Source: Lentisalinibacter orientalis (GTDB lineage: Bacteria; Pseudomonadota; Gammaproteobacteria; Steroidobacterales; Woeseiaceae). Taken from it: a stretch of DNA of 64,000 bases. The translations under genes were made by a program, and so were the position numbers. The notes under the pieces were generated by a model that saw nothing but the letters and a program-made list of their open reading frames with translations, was not told where the DNA came from and did no database searches. Below, in pieces: positions 25,293 to 33,017 of the stretch. How positions within the stretch are numbered: the first letter of the stretch is position 1; each line of letters opens with the position of its first letter. The stretch is taken from positions 1,240,001 to 1,304,000 of the forward strand of contig NZ_JAPDRJ010000001.1 of the NCBI RefSeq assembly GCF_040706535.1, given 5' to 3'.

Positions 25293-27844
25293 TCCCCCCG
25301 CAGGTTGGCCGCGATGGGCTGGCCGGCCAGGCGTCGGGCCGGATAGAGCCCGGCGAGGAAGGCGGCGGCCACGGCGAGCACGATGCCGGTGACGAGCTGT
25401 CCCGGCGCCACGACAAAGCCCATGGTCCAGCCGAACGAGCGCTGGTTGATGACGTAGATCAGCAGCGCGGCCAGCACCACGCCGAGGGGCAGCGCGAGCA
25501 GTCCCGAGACCAGGCCCAGCAGCGTCGTCTGGGCCAGTGAATTGGCCCCGGTCTGCCGGCGCGTATAGCCAATGGCGCGCAGCGTCGCCACTTCCCGGCT
25601 GCGCTCCAGCTGCAGGGCCAGCAGTGCGCTGAGGATGCCGAAGAAGGCGATGATGCCGGCCAGCAGACGCAGCACGCCCGTGATCTCGAAGGTGCGGTCG
25701 AACACGTTCAACGTGATCTTGCGGATCTCCTCATTGGCCGCGAGGCTCACGTCGCCGCGCTCGGCCGCGAAGGCGCCCAGCGCCTGCTCGATGGCCTGAC
25801 GGTCTGCGTCGGGCTGCCGATAGATGCCGACGCCGTAGGGCTTCCTGTAGCCCCACAGGTCGGCCGCCACGTCGTAGGACAGCATGGCCGAGCTGCCCGC
25901 GGTGCGATAGTCGCGGAAGACGCCGAGCACCGCGAACTCCCGTTGTCCCCGCGCCGTCGGCAGCGTCAGCGTGTCGCCCACCTCCAGCCCGCGCAGGCCG
26001 GCGAAGGCTTCGGCCAGCAGGATGCCTTCGCCTGCCTCCATCGCCGCGAAGGCGGTCTCCGGATCGCCGGCGACCAGCGTCTCGCCGTAGCCGCGCGGCC
26101 CGGCTTTCGCGGCGCGCACCGCCACGTCGCCTGCCGCCGTCGGCAGGGTGATGGTGCGCGACAGGCTGGTGCCGGCCACGCCGTCGATGCCGGCCAGCCG
26201 CTGGATCTCCCCCCGGGTGAAGCCCTGCTCGCCGGCGCCCTCGGTGATCAGGTAGTAATCGGCGATGAGGGACTCGTCCAGCCAGCGCGTGACGCTGCCC
26301 CGGAAGCTGTCGATCATGACGCCGATGCCCACCACCGTGGCCACGGCCACCGCCAGCGCCGTGACCGCGATGCCGGTGCGTGACAGCGAGGCGGCCGCGC
26401 CGCGTATGGCCATCCGGACCGGCAGACCGAGGCGCCGGCCGCCTGCCGCCTGGGCGCCGGCCAGCAATCGACCCGTGGCCGGCGGCACCAGCAGCGCATA
26501 GCCCGACAGCACCAGGAACAGCCCGGCGAAGGCCGGCACCAGTCCGGCGCCGGGCCAGGCGATCAGTGCGGCTGCCCCCACGAAGGCGACGACCGCCACG
26601 GCGGGACCGGCCCGAAAGCGCTGCTGCATGCTGCGCTCCCGGGCGATCTCGGTCATGGCGGTGCGCGGCGGCTCGCCCGCCGCCTCCATCGCCGGGCGCA
26701 GGGCGGCGATCACCGTGGCCCCGACCCCCAGCACGCCGGCCTTCACGAACGGGAACCAGGCGATGCCGTCCGGGCTCACACGGGCGGTGAAGTAGAGGTC
26801 GTTGATGGTGGCCAGCACCAGGTCGGTGAGCGAGCGGGACAGCGCCCAGCCGAGCGCGAGGCCTGCGGCGGTGGCGACCAGCCCGAGCACGAGGCTCTCC
26901 GCCAGCACGTCGCCGGCCACGTCGCCGCGGGTGGCGCCGATGGCGCGCAGCGTGCCGAGGCTGCGCCGGCGGCGCACCACCGCGAAGGACATGGTGGCGT
27001 AGATCAGCAGCATGCCGACCACCAGCGCCAGCAGGCTGAGCGCGGTCAGGTTGATGCGGAAGGCGCGCAGCATCTCGCCGGTCACGTCGTCGCTGGAGCC
27101 GGCCGGCACCAGCGCCGCACCCGGCGGCAGGGCGGCGGCCACCCGCTCCGCGGCGTCTTCGCCCGCGTCCCCGGGCAGGGCCAGCTCGATGCGGCTCAGT
27201 TCGCCCACCCGGCCCAGCACCTCCTGGGCGGTGCTGATGTCGGCGATGACGGGCCCCGATGCGCCGGAGCCGCGCCCGGCCTCCAGCACGACGACGCCGC
27301 GTACGTGCAGCGTATGGACTGCCTCCCTGGCCGTGACGGAGAACTCGTCCCCGGCGGCGAGCCCGAGGGACGCGGCGAAGGCCTCCGGCAGCAGGACCGC
27401 ACCCGGCTCGGCGATCAGCGGCCGGACGTCCAGCCCGCCGCCGTCGGCCTGGCGCTGGCCCCCTCGCCGGATGAGCTGAAGCGCGTCGTCGAACGCGAGT
27501 TCCGCCACCGGATCGACGCCCAGCAGGCGCACGGAGCGGTCGTCGTGGCCGGGCAGGAGCACCCGGCCTTCCACCACCGGCGCGGCGAGGTCGAGCCCGA
27601 GGCCGGTCTTGATCCGCGCGTAGACGGACTCGTCCAGCGCGCCGCCCGCTGCCTCCACGTAATGGCTGGCCCGGTTCGAGGTGAGCTCCCGGGAGAGCTC
27701 GAACGCCCGCAGCGAGGCAGCGTTGGCGAGGTCGATGGCCACCACCACCGCGACGCCCAGCGCGATGCCCGCGACGGCGAGCGCCAGCTGGCCGGGGTGG
27801 CGCCGGTAGAAGCGGATGGCGGACTGGCGCCGCAGGCTGGTCAC
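25289..27844 (-). CDS. ABC transporter permease, FtsX/MacB type (AttFG-like)
   Basis: The 851-residue protein has two FtsX domains and ten predicted helices: one at residues 17-40, three around 265-385, two around 410-465, one near 490 and three in the last 130 residues, with large periplasmic loops. This is the fused form of two FtsX permeases. It should work with the ATPase encoded upstream (GTGA overlap) and the AttH-like lipoprotein encoded downstream (ATGA overlap), moving or sorting a lipoprotein or lipid from the outer face of the inner membrane. GTG start. Confidence 0.88.
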   Translation of the reverse strand: MTSLRRQSAIRFYRRHPGQLALAVAGIALGVAVVVAIDLANAASLRAFELSRELTSNRASHYVEAAGGALDESVYARIKTGLGLDLAAPVVEGRVLLPGHDDRSVRLLGVDPVAELAFDDALQLIRRGGQRQADGGGLDVRPLIAEPGAVLLPEAFAASLGLAAGDEFSVTAREAVHTLHVRGVVVLEAGRGSGASGPVIADISTAQEVLGRVGELSRIELALPGDAGEDAAERVAAALPPGAALVPAGSSDDVTGEMLRAFRINLTALSLLALVVGMLLIYATMSFAVVRRRRSLGTLRAIGATRGDVAGDVLAESLVLGLVATAAGLALGWALSRSLTDLVLATINDLYFTARVSPDGIAWFPFVKAGVLGVGATVIAALRPAMEAAGEPPRTAMTEIARERSMQQRFRAGPAVAVVAFVGAAALIAWPGAGLVPAFAGLFLVLSGYALLVPPATGRLLAGAQAAGGRRLGLPVRMAIRGAAASLSRTGIAVTALAVAVATVVGIGVMIDSFRGSVTRWLDESLIADYYLITEGAGEQGFTRGEIQRLAGIDGVAGTSLSRTITLPTAAGDVAVRAAKAGPRGYGETLVAGDPETAFAAMEAGEGILLAEAFAGLRGLEVGDTLTLPTARGQREFAVLGVFRDYRTAGSSAMLSYDVAADLWGYRKPYGVGIYRQPDADRQAIEQALGAFAAERGDVSLAANEEIRKITLNVFDRTFEITGVLRLLAGIIAFFGILSALLALQLERSREVATLRAIGYTRRQTGANSLAQTTLLGLVSGLLALPLGVVLAALLIYVINQRSFGWTMGFVVAPGQLVTGIVLAVAAAFLAGLYPARRLAGQPIAANLRGE

Positions 27845-28521
27845 CGGCGCTCCAGGCCGCCCTCGCGCACCTCGTAGACCTCGTCGGCGTAGCCGATGAC
27901 CTCGGTGCTGTGGGTGGCCATGATCAGCGTGGTGCCCTGGCGCCGGCAGGCATCGTCCAGCAGTTCGACCACCTGCTGCGCCGTGGACAGGTCCAGGTTG
28001 CCGGTGGGCTCGTCCGCCAGCACGATGGCCGGCTCGTGGATCAGCGCCCGGGCGATGGCCACCCGCTGCTGCTCGCCGCCGGACAGCTCTTCCGGAAAGC
28101 GGTCGCGGAAGCCGGCCATGCCCACGCCGGCCAGCGCGGCTTCCGCCCGCTCGCGGCCCTCGGCGGCCGGCACGTCGAGCAGCTCCAGCGGCAGACGCAC
28201 GTTCTCGCCCGCCGTCAGCGTCGGCAGCAGGTTGAAGAACTGGAACACGAAGCCGAGGTGGCGGCGGCGGAACAGCGTGCGCTCCCGGTCCGCCGCATCG
28301 CTCACCGATTGGTCGCCGATCCGGATGCGCCCGGCGCTGGGTTCGTCGAAGCCGGCGATCAGGTTCAGCAGCGTGGACTTGCCCGAGCCGCTGCGTCCCA
28401 GCAGCGCGACGAAGCGCCCGCTCGCGAATTCGGCGCTGACGCCCTCCAGCACGGTCTGGCGGTGTTCGCCGGCCCGGTAGTGTTTGCTGACCTGTTCGAG
28501 GGTGATGCGCATGGCGCGCAT
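27841..28521 (-). CDS. ABC transporter ATP-binding protein, LolD/MacB type
   Basis: A 226-residue ATPase with Walker A GRSGSGKST, Q-loop in FVFQFFNLLPTLTAGENV, signature LSGGEQQRVAIARALIHEP, Walker B IVLADEPTGNLD and H-loop MATHS. FxFQFFNLxPxxTxxENV is typical of LolD/MacB-like ATPases that energise FtsX permeases by mechanotransmission. The ATG at 28521 or the one at 28512 (MRITLEQ) may be used; neither has a strong Shine-Dalgarno. It is the first gene of the three-gene att-like operon. Confidence 0.92.
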   Translation of the reverse strand: MRAMRITLEQVSKHYRAGEHRQTVLEGVSAEFASGRFVALLGRSGSGKSTLLNLIAGFDEPSAGRIRIGDQSVSDAADRERTLFRRRHLGFVFQFFNLLPTLTAGENVRLPLELLDVPAAEGRERAEAALAGVGMAGFRDRFPEELSGGEQQRVAIARALIHEPAIVLADEPTGNLDLSTAQQVVELLDDACRRQGTTLIMATHSTEVIGYADEVYEVREGGLERR

Positions 28522-28592
28522 TGTTCCACAGCTCGCCGTCGCTGTGGCGCCCGGGGTGCGGGCTGTTCAGCCGCTGAGCAGAAAACCGGGCG

Positions 28593-28632
28593 AAAAAAAA
28601 GCCCGGGCACGGCGAGGTCGCAGTGCCCGGGC
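28593..28632 (-). terminator. rho-independent terminator of the hydroxylase operon
   Basis: On the minus strand a perfect 10-bp stem (GCCCGGGCAC at 28632-28623 pairing with 28610-28601) is followed by eight Ts (28600-28593). It ends the hydroxylase gene 29 bases after its stop and separates it from the att-like operon. Confidence 0.92.
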
Positions 28633-28660
28633 AAAGGCCCCTAGGCGGGGCGGGGTGGAT

Positions 28661-29449
28661 TCACGCGGCTTCCTGCAGCGGGCGGGATTCCGGTTCATCG
28701 GCATCCGCTGCCGCTGCCGGCGCCTTGGAGACGTCGCGGAAGCGAAGCATGTCCAGGATGCGGGTCGATGCCCCGTTCCAGAAACCGGCTTCCACGCCTT
28801 CCACGCTGCGCGGATTACGGAACGTGCCGAACACCATGTCCCAGAGCGGCAGGTTCGCGTAGTTGAACTCGTGCCGGCCGCGGGCGTGGTGCACCAGGTG
28901 GCTCTCCGGCCGCTGGATCAGGTAACCGAGCCAGTGCGGCGTGCGGATGTTGGCGTGCTGGAACATCGCGTTGAACGCGAGCCAGGTCGCGCAGATTGCA
29001 CCGGCCTCCGGCGTGAGCCCCAGCAGGGGGAAGAACACCAGCGAGCTCCAGGTGGTGAAGAAGAACAGGTCGATCGGGTGCAGGTAGTTGGCCCCGAAAG
29101 CATCCAGCTTCTCCGCGCTGTGATGCACCTGGTGTCCGGCCAGCCAGAGCCAGTCGAAGCGGTGTGCCGAGCGGTGATACGTGTAGTGGATCAGCTCGTA
29201 GACCAGGATGCCGGCCGCGACGCCGCCCCAGGTCCCCAGGACCGACCCGTCGAGCAGGCTCACGCCTGCGAACACGTTGCCCCAGAAAGCGGTGATGGCG
29301 ATGGAGCCGCCGAACACGGCGATGGTGGCGGCGAACATGCGCAGCCGGTACCAGCGCGGTGCCTCGAACTTGCGCGCCTCGTAGACCAGGTCCAGCGCCA
29401 TGAAGGCGGGGACGAAGGCGAGGCCGATTATGCCCAGTATTTCGATCAT
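28661..29449 (-). CDS. sterol desaturase/fatty acid hydroxylase family protein
   Basis: The 262-residue membrane protein has the three histidine clusters of the di-iron hydroxylase family: HYTYHR (HxxxH), HQVHH and HLVHH, plus a C-terminal HEFNY. Four to five hydrophobic helices surround them. Such enzymes hydroxylate or desaturate sterols, fatty acids, carotenoids or ornithine lipids with O2. The start at 29449 is chosen for the membrane N-terminus and the purine-rich leader; an in-frame ATG at 29500 would fall inside the upstream small gene. Two tiny membrane-protein genes precede it. Confidence 0.88.
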   Translation of the reverse strand: MIEILGIIGLAFVPAFMALDLVYEARKFEAPRWYRLRMFAATIAVFGGSIAITAFWGNVFAGVSLLDGSVLGTWGGVAAGILVYELIHYTYHRSAHRFDWLWLAGHQVHHSAEKLDAFGANYLHPIDLFFFTTWSSLVFFPLLGLTPEAGAICATWLAFNAMFQHANIRTPHWLGYLIQRPESHLVHHARGRHEFNYANLPLWDMVFGTFRNPRSVEGVEAGFWNGASTRILDMLRFRDVSKAPAAAADADEPESRPLQEAA

Positions 29450-29466
29450 CTCTTTTTTCCTCTCTC

Positions 29467-29622
29467 TCAGAGGCCTGCCACCAGCGCGACGTTGGCGCAC
29501 AGGATGGCGAGGCCGTAGAACACCAGCAGTGCGATCACTGCCGGCTCCAGCTCCTCGCCCCGGCCGCCAGCGGTGCGCTCGCGGCCGGGACGGGATCGTT
29601 TCGGGTGGCGGGACGTATCCAC
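29467..29622 (-). CDS. small membrane protein (51 residues)
   Basis: A GTG at 29622 opens a 51-codon frame with a basic N-terminus (DTSRHPKRSRPGRERT), a short acidic stretch (GEELEP) and one C-terminal membrane helix (AVIALLVFYGLAILCANVALVAGL). The frame ends 17 bases before the hydroxylase ATG. The distinct topogenic layout (positive inside, one clean helix) argues for a real protein, but there is no strong ribosome binding site and no family I recognise. Confidence 0.45.
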   Translation of the reverse strand: MDTSRHPKRSRPGRERTAGGRGEELEPAVIALLVFYGLAILCANVALVAGL

Positions 29623-29635
29623 GGAGGGTTCCGCT

Positions 29636-29758
29636 TCAGCCCGCCACGCCGGCGAACTGCGCGACGCTGTAGCCGTAGGCGGTGACCAGTGCGGCGAGCA
29701 CGAGCCAGCCGAGGGCCTGCGAGATCGCGCGTTCCTGCCATTGCTTGCGTGTCTTCAT
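29636..29758 (-). CDS. small membrane protein (40 residues)
   Basis: An ATG at 29758 with an excellent Shine-Dalgarno (AGGAGGAA, 5-7 bases upstream) starts a 40-residue peptide: charged N-terminus MKTRKQWQER, then one helix (AISQALGWLVLAALVTAYGYSVAQF). The strong ribosome binding site is the main evidence. It is the first gene of a probable operon with the 51-residue protein and the hydroxylase; a subunit or membrane partner of the hydroxylase is a reasonable guess only. Confidence 0.6.
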   Translation of the reverse strand: MKTRKQWQERAISQALGWLVLAALVTAYGYSVAQFAGVAG

Positions 29759-29969
29759 GACGATTCCTCCTCGTTGCTCGTCGGCGGCAACCGCGCTGCC
29801 GACGAAGAGGATGATGGGGAGCTGGCGCGCTAACTAACTGAAATAGAAACGCTTTATTTCCGAAGAAAAACCGAAATTTGTCCGCAGGTGCGTGCGGAGA
29901 TGCGCCGGGATGTGTCTCGGGCCCGCTGCCGCGGTCTAGAATTGGCGGGAACCAGGGGAGAGAAGCAGC

Positions 29970-31847
29970 GTGAAGCTGAGGCAGCCGTTCATCGTCGGCG
30001 AGTGGGAGGTATTCCCTCTCGAAGGCCGAATCGTCCGCGACGGTAGATCCGAACGCCTTCGGCCGAAGGCGATGGACGTGCTGTGCCTGCTGGCCGCGAG
30101 CCCCGACGAGGTGGTGGAGAGGGATACCATCCTCAGCGAGGTCTGGGGCCGCACGGCCGTCACCGACGAGCCGCTCACGGCCACCATCGGCGAACTGCGG
30201 CGAGTGCTCGGCGACAGTCGGAGCAATGGTCCAGGGAATGGCCGGGGCAATTACCGCTACGTGGAAACGATTCCGAAACGGGGCTACCGGCTGGTGGCGG
30301 AAGTCTCGGAATCGGCTTCGCAGCAGGTCGCGGAAGCCGACGCCTCGTCACCGGAGCCCGTTGCGGCCGGCCGGGGCAAGGGCGGGCGGACGTGGATGCT
30401 CGCGGCCGGTGTCCTGCTGGTCCTGGGGGCGGCGGCGCTCGCGGTCTGGCGCTACGGCGGCGATGAGGCCTCCGCGGCACCCGGCTCCATCGCCGTGCTG
30501 CCGTTCGCGGTGCAGGGCGGCGCGGAGGCGGACATGTACTTCGGCGACGGTCTCGCCCAGGAGATTCTGACCACGCTGTCTACCATCGGCGAGCTGCGGG
30601 TCGTGGCCCGCCATTCGGCGTTCGAATTCCGCGACCGTGCCGACGATCTCGCGGCCATCAGGGACAGCCTGCAGGTGGATGCGGTGCTCGACGGCAGCAT
30701 CCGGCGGGACCGCGACCGCATCCGCGTGAACGTCCAGCTGGTGGACGTGGCCAGCGGCTACAACCTGTGGGCGCAGACCTACGACCGTCGCATCGGCGAC
30801 ACCTTTCTGCTGCAGACGGAGATTGCCCGCGCCATTGCGAGTCAGCTCAGCGTCAAGCTGGCGGCCGACACCGCGGTGCCGGCCGCCGAGGTGCCCGACG
30901 GGGATGCCTACATCGCCTATCTGCACGGGCGCTACCTGTTCGAGACGGCGCGGGACGAGGCGGGTCTGCGCGAAGCCATCCGTTACCTCGGGGAGGCGGT
31001 GGCGGCCGATCGCGCATTCGCACCGGCGTACTCGGCGCTCGCCGGCGCCTGGATGCGGCTTGCCGATATCGGTGCCATCCCGGCGGATGACGGCTACGGG
31101 CGCGGCGGCGCTCAGGCGCGGCAGGCCCTGGAGCTCGCCCCCGACCTGGCGGAAGCGCACCTGCTGCTGGGCTGGATGCACCTCTATCACGACTGGAACT
31201 GGGAGGAAGCCCGGCGCTCTCTGGAGCGGGCCCTGGAGCTGGCCCCCGGTGACGGCTTCGTGCTGATGGCCAACGCCGCGCTGAACTTCCATCTCGGGGA
31301 GTTCGATCGGGCGGTGCGGCTCGCCGCCATGGCAACCGAGCGCGACCCGCTGCGGGCCAGCCCCTATTACAACCTCGCCTACTTCCGTTATACCGCCGGC
31401 GATCTCGACGGTGCCGAGCGCGCGCTCGACCGCGCCGAGGAATTGGTGCCCGGCTACCCCCGCGCCGGCCTGCTACGGGTCCAGATCGACCTCGAGCGCG
31501 GTGACGTGGCGCTGGCCGGGAGCCGGGTGGAGCCGAATCCCATATTGGGGCCCGTGGCCGATGCACTGATCGCGGAGGCCCGCGGCGAGAGAAAGCAGGC
31601 GCTGGCGGCCGTGTGGATCCTGGAGCGGGACCATGCGCTCACCGCGCCGTACCAGATCGCGGAAGTCTACGCTTGGCTGGGCCAGACCGACCTCGCCTTC
31701 CGCTGGCTCGAGCGGGCGTGGGAGGCGCGCGATCCGGGCATGACGGATCTGAAAGTCGACCCGCTGCTGGAGCCGCTTAAAGGCGATCCCCGCTACGGGG
31801 AGCTGCTGTCGCGCATGGGCTTCGAATCGTCCCGCGTGAGTCCGTAG
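29970..31847 (+). CDS. CadC/ToxR-like transmembrane regulator with TPR repeats
   Basis: The 625-residue protein has an N-terminal winged-helix DNA-binding domain (residues 5-110; LRPKAMDVLCLLAASPDEVV, GNYRYVETIPKRGYRLVA), a membrane helix (about 137-160), a TolB/FlgO-like periplasmic domain (IAVLPFAVQGG ... GDGLAQEILTTLSTIGELRVVARHS) and about six TPR units to the C-terminus. This is a one-component sensor that binds DNA while still membrane-anchored. It is divergent from the hydroxylase operon across 211 bases and may control it. Its last 55 bases overlap the 3' end of the convergent reductase gene. Confidence 0.88.
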   Translation: MKLRQPFIVGEWEVFPLEGRIVRDGRSERLRPKAMDVLCLLAASPDEVVERDTILSEVWGRTAVTDEPLTATIGELRRVLGDSRSNGPGNGRGNYRYVETIPKRGYRLVAEVSESASQQVAEADASSPEPVAAGRGKGGRTWMLAAGVLLVLGAAALAVWRYGGDEASAAPGSIAVLPFAVQGGAEADMYFGDGLAQEILTTLSTIGELRVVARHSAFEFRDRADDLAAIRDSLQVDAVLDGSIRRDRDRIRVNVQLVDVASGYNLWAQTYDRRIGDTFLLQTEIARAIASQLSVKLAADTAVPAAEVPDGDAYIAYLHGRYLFETARDEAGLREAIRYLGEAVAADRAFAPAYSALAGAWMRLADIGAIPADDGYGRGGAQARQALELAPDLAEAHLLLGWMHLYHDWNWEEARRSLERALELAPGDGFVLMANAALNFHLGEFDRAVRLAAMATERDPLRASPYYNLAYFRYTAGDLDGAERALDRAEELVPGYPRAGLLRVQIDLERGDVALAGSRVEPNPILGPVADALIAEARGERKQALAAVWILERDHALTAPYQIAEVYAWLGQTDLAFRWLERAWEARDPGMTDLKVDPLLEPLKGDPRYGELLSRMGFESSRVSP

Positions 31848-32983
31848 GGCGCCACCAGTCTCCACACGTGCGCCGGCACCATGTGGCGCATGCGCCGCGG
31901 CGCCTGGCGGGCCAGGTGCAGCACCGTCTCCACCGCCTTCATCTCCACCCGGGCGCGGGCGAACTCCAGACCCCGCGGGCCGATGCGCGGCATGAGCCAG
32001 CCGACCAGCGGCCGGAGCCAGTCCGGCATGCCCCGCACCGGCAATCCGCCGGCGGCGCGTTCCGTGTTCTTCAGGAAGCCTTCGACATGGCTCTTCCGCC
32101 TGCCCGCGCTGCCGGGCTCGCTCGTCACGACCTCGGTGCCCAGCAGTCCCAGCAGTTCCTCGCCGCGGTGGTTGCGCAGCAGCAGCCACTGCTCGCCCTG
32201 GCCGCCAATGTAGCCGACGGTGATGTCGGCCAGCACGTTGGTGTAGTCGACGCAGGTGCGGCAGGTCAGTGGGAAGAAGTCCGACGGCAGCTTCGAGATA
32301 GGCAGTTTCAGGAACGGGATCTCGCGGCGGCGCCCGTCGGTGTAGCGCAGCTCCACGTGGTAGTCGGCGCGGAACTCCAGGTACTCGATGGTCTCGGGTT
32401 CGTCGGACAGCAGGGCGAGGAACTGGTGGAAGCGCTCGGTGGTGGTGTTGTCGGAGCAGGGCGTGCCGATCACGTACAGGCGCTCGAGCCCCAGCTCCCG
32501 CTCCAGTGCCCGCAGGGCGTAGACCTGGCAGGGGATGCCGATCACGGCGATGCGGCGGTGACCCGCCTCGACGGCCGGTTCGAGCCGGGCAAGCAGCGGC
32601 GCGTAGCCCATGCGCATGCCCCGGCAGGCGGCCATCTGCCGCGAATCGGTGACCAGCACGGGCACGGGTTTCCAGCGGTCTTCCGGGTCCGGCGCCATGG
32701 TGAGCACGGCATCCACCAGCCCTTCCTCGAGCAGGCGCTCGCCGATGCGCGTGGTGATGCCCGTCCACTGGGCGCCCGGCCGCGGCTCGGCGAGCCGGGC
32801 CCGCAGCATGCGGCGGAACGGGCCGAAGTGCAGCTCGTCGGGCCGCGCCGGGTCGCGGGCGCGGCCGTGCACCTGCCGCTCGAGCCCCGGATAGTCCGGC
32901 TTTATGAACTGGCAGGCGCGGCCGCAGCGCTTCGGCTCGGCCGTCCGCGAGATGCCGCAATCGGTGCACAGGTCCCGCGGCAC
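31793..32983 (-). CDS. coenzyme F420 hydrogenase beta-subunit family reductase, BciB-like
   Basis: The 396-residue protein has an N-terminal ferredoxin-like cluster site (Cys6, 9, 20, 24 in LCTDCGISRTAEPKRCGRAC) and FrhB N- and C-terminal domains (GAQWTGITTRIGERLLEEGLVDAV; IPCQVYALRALERELGLERLYVIGTPCSDN; LTCRTCVDYTNVLADITVGYIGG). These features match the 3,8-divinyl protochlorophyllide 8-vinyl reductase (BciB)/7-hydroxymethyl-chlorophyll reductase branch, which uses FAD and Fe-S clusters with reduced ferredoxin. No other photosynthesis genes are in the window, so the substrate is uncertain. GTG start; 34 bases behind the AbgT gene. Confidence 0.75.
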   Translation of the reverse strand: MPRDLCTDCGISRTAEPKRCGRACQFIKPDYPGLERQVHGRARDPARPDELHFGPFRRMLRARLAEPRPGAQWTGITTRIGERLLEEGLVDAVLTMAPDPEDRWKPVPVLVTDSRQMAACRGMRMGYAPLLARLEPAVEAGHRRIAVIGIPCQVYALRALERELGLERLYVIGTPCSDNTTTERFHQFLALLSDEPETIEYLEFRADYHVELRYTDGRRREIPFLKLPISKLPSDFFPLTCRTCVDYTNVLADITVGYIGGQGEQWLLLRNHRGEELLGLLGTEVVTSEPGSAGRRKSHVEGFLKNTERAAGGLPVRGMPDWLRPLVGWLMPRIGPRGLEFARARVEMKAVETVLHLARQAPRRMRHMVPAHVWRLVAPYGLTRDDSKPMRDSSSP

Positions 32984-33017
32984 GGCCGCGCCGACCGGCG
33001 GCGCAGCGATGCCGGTG

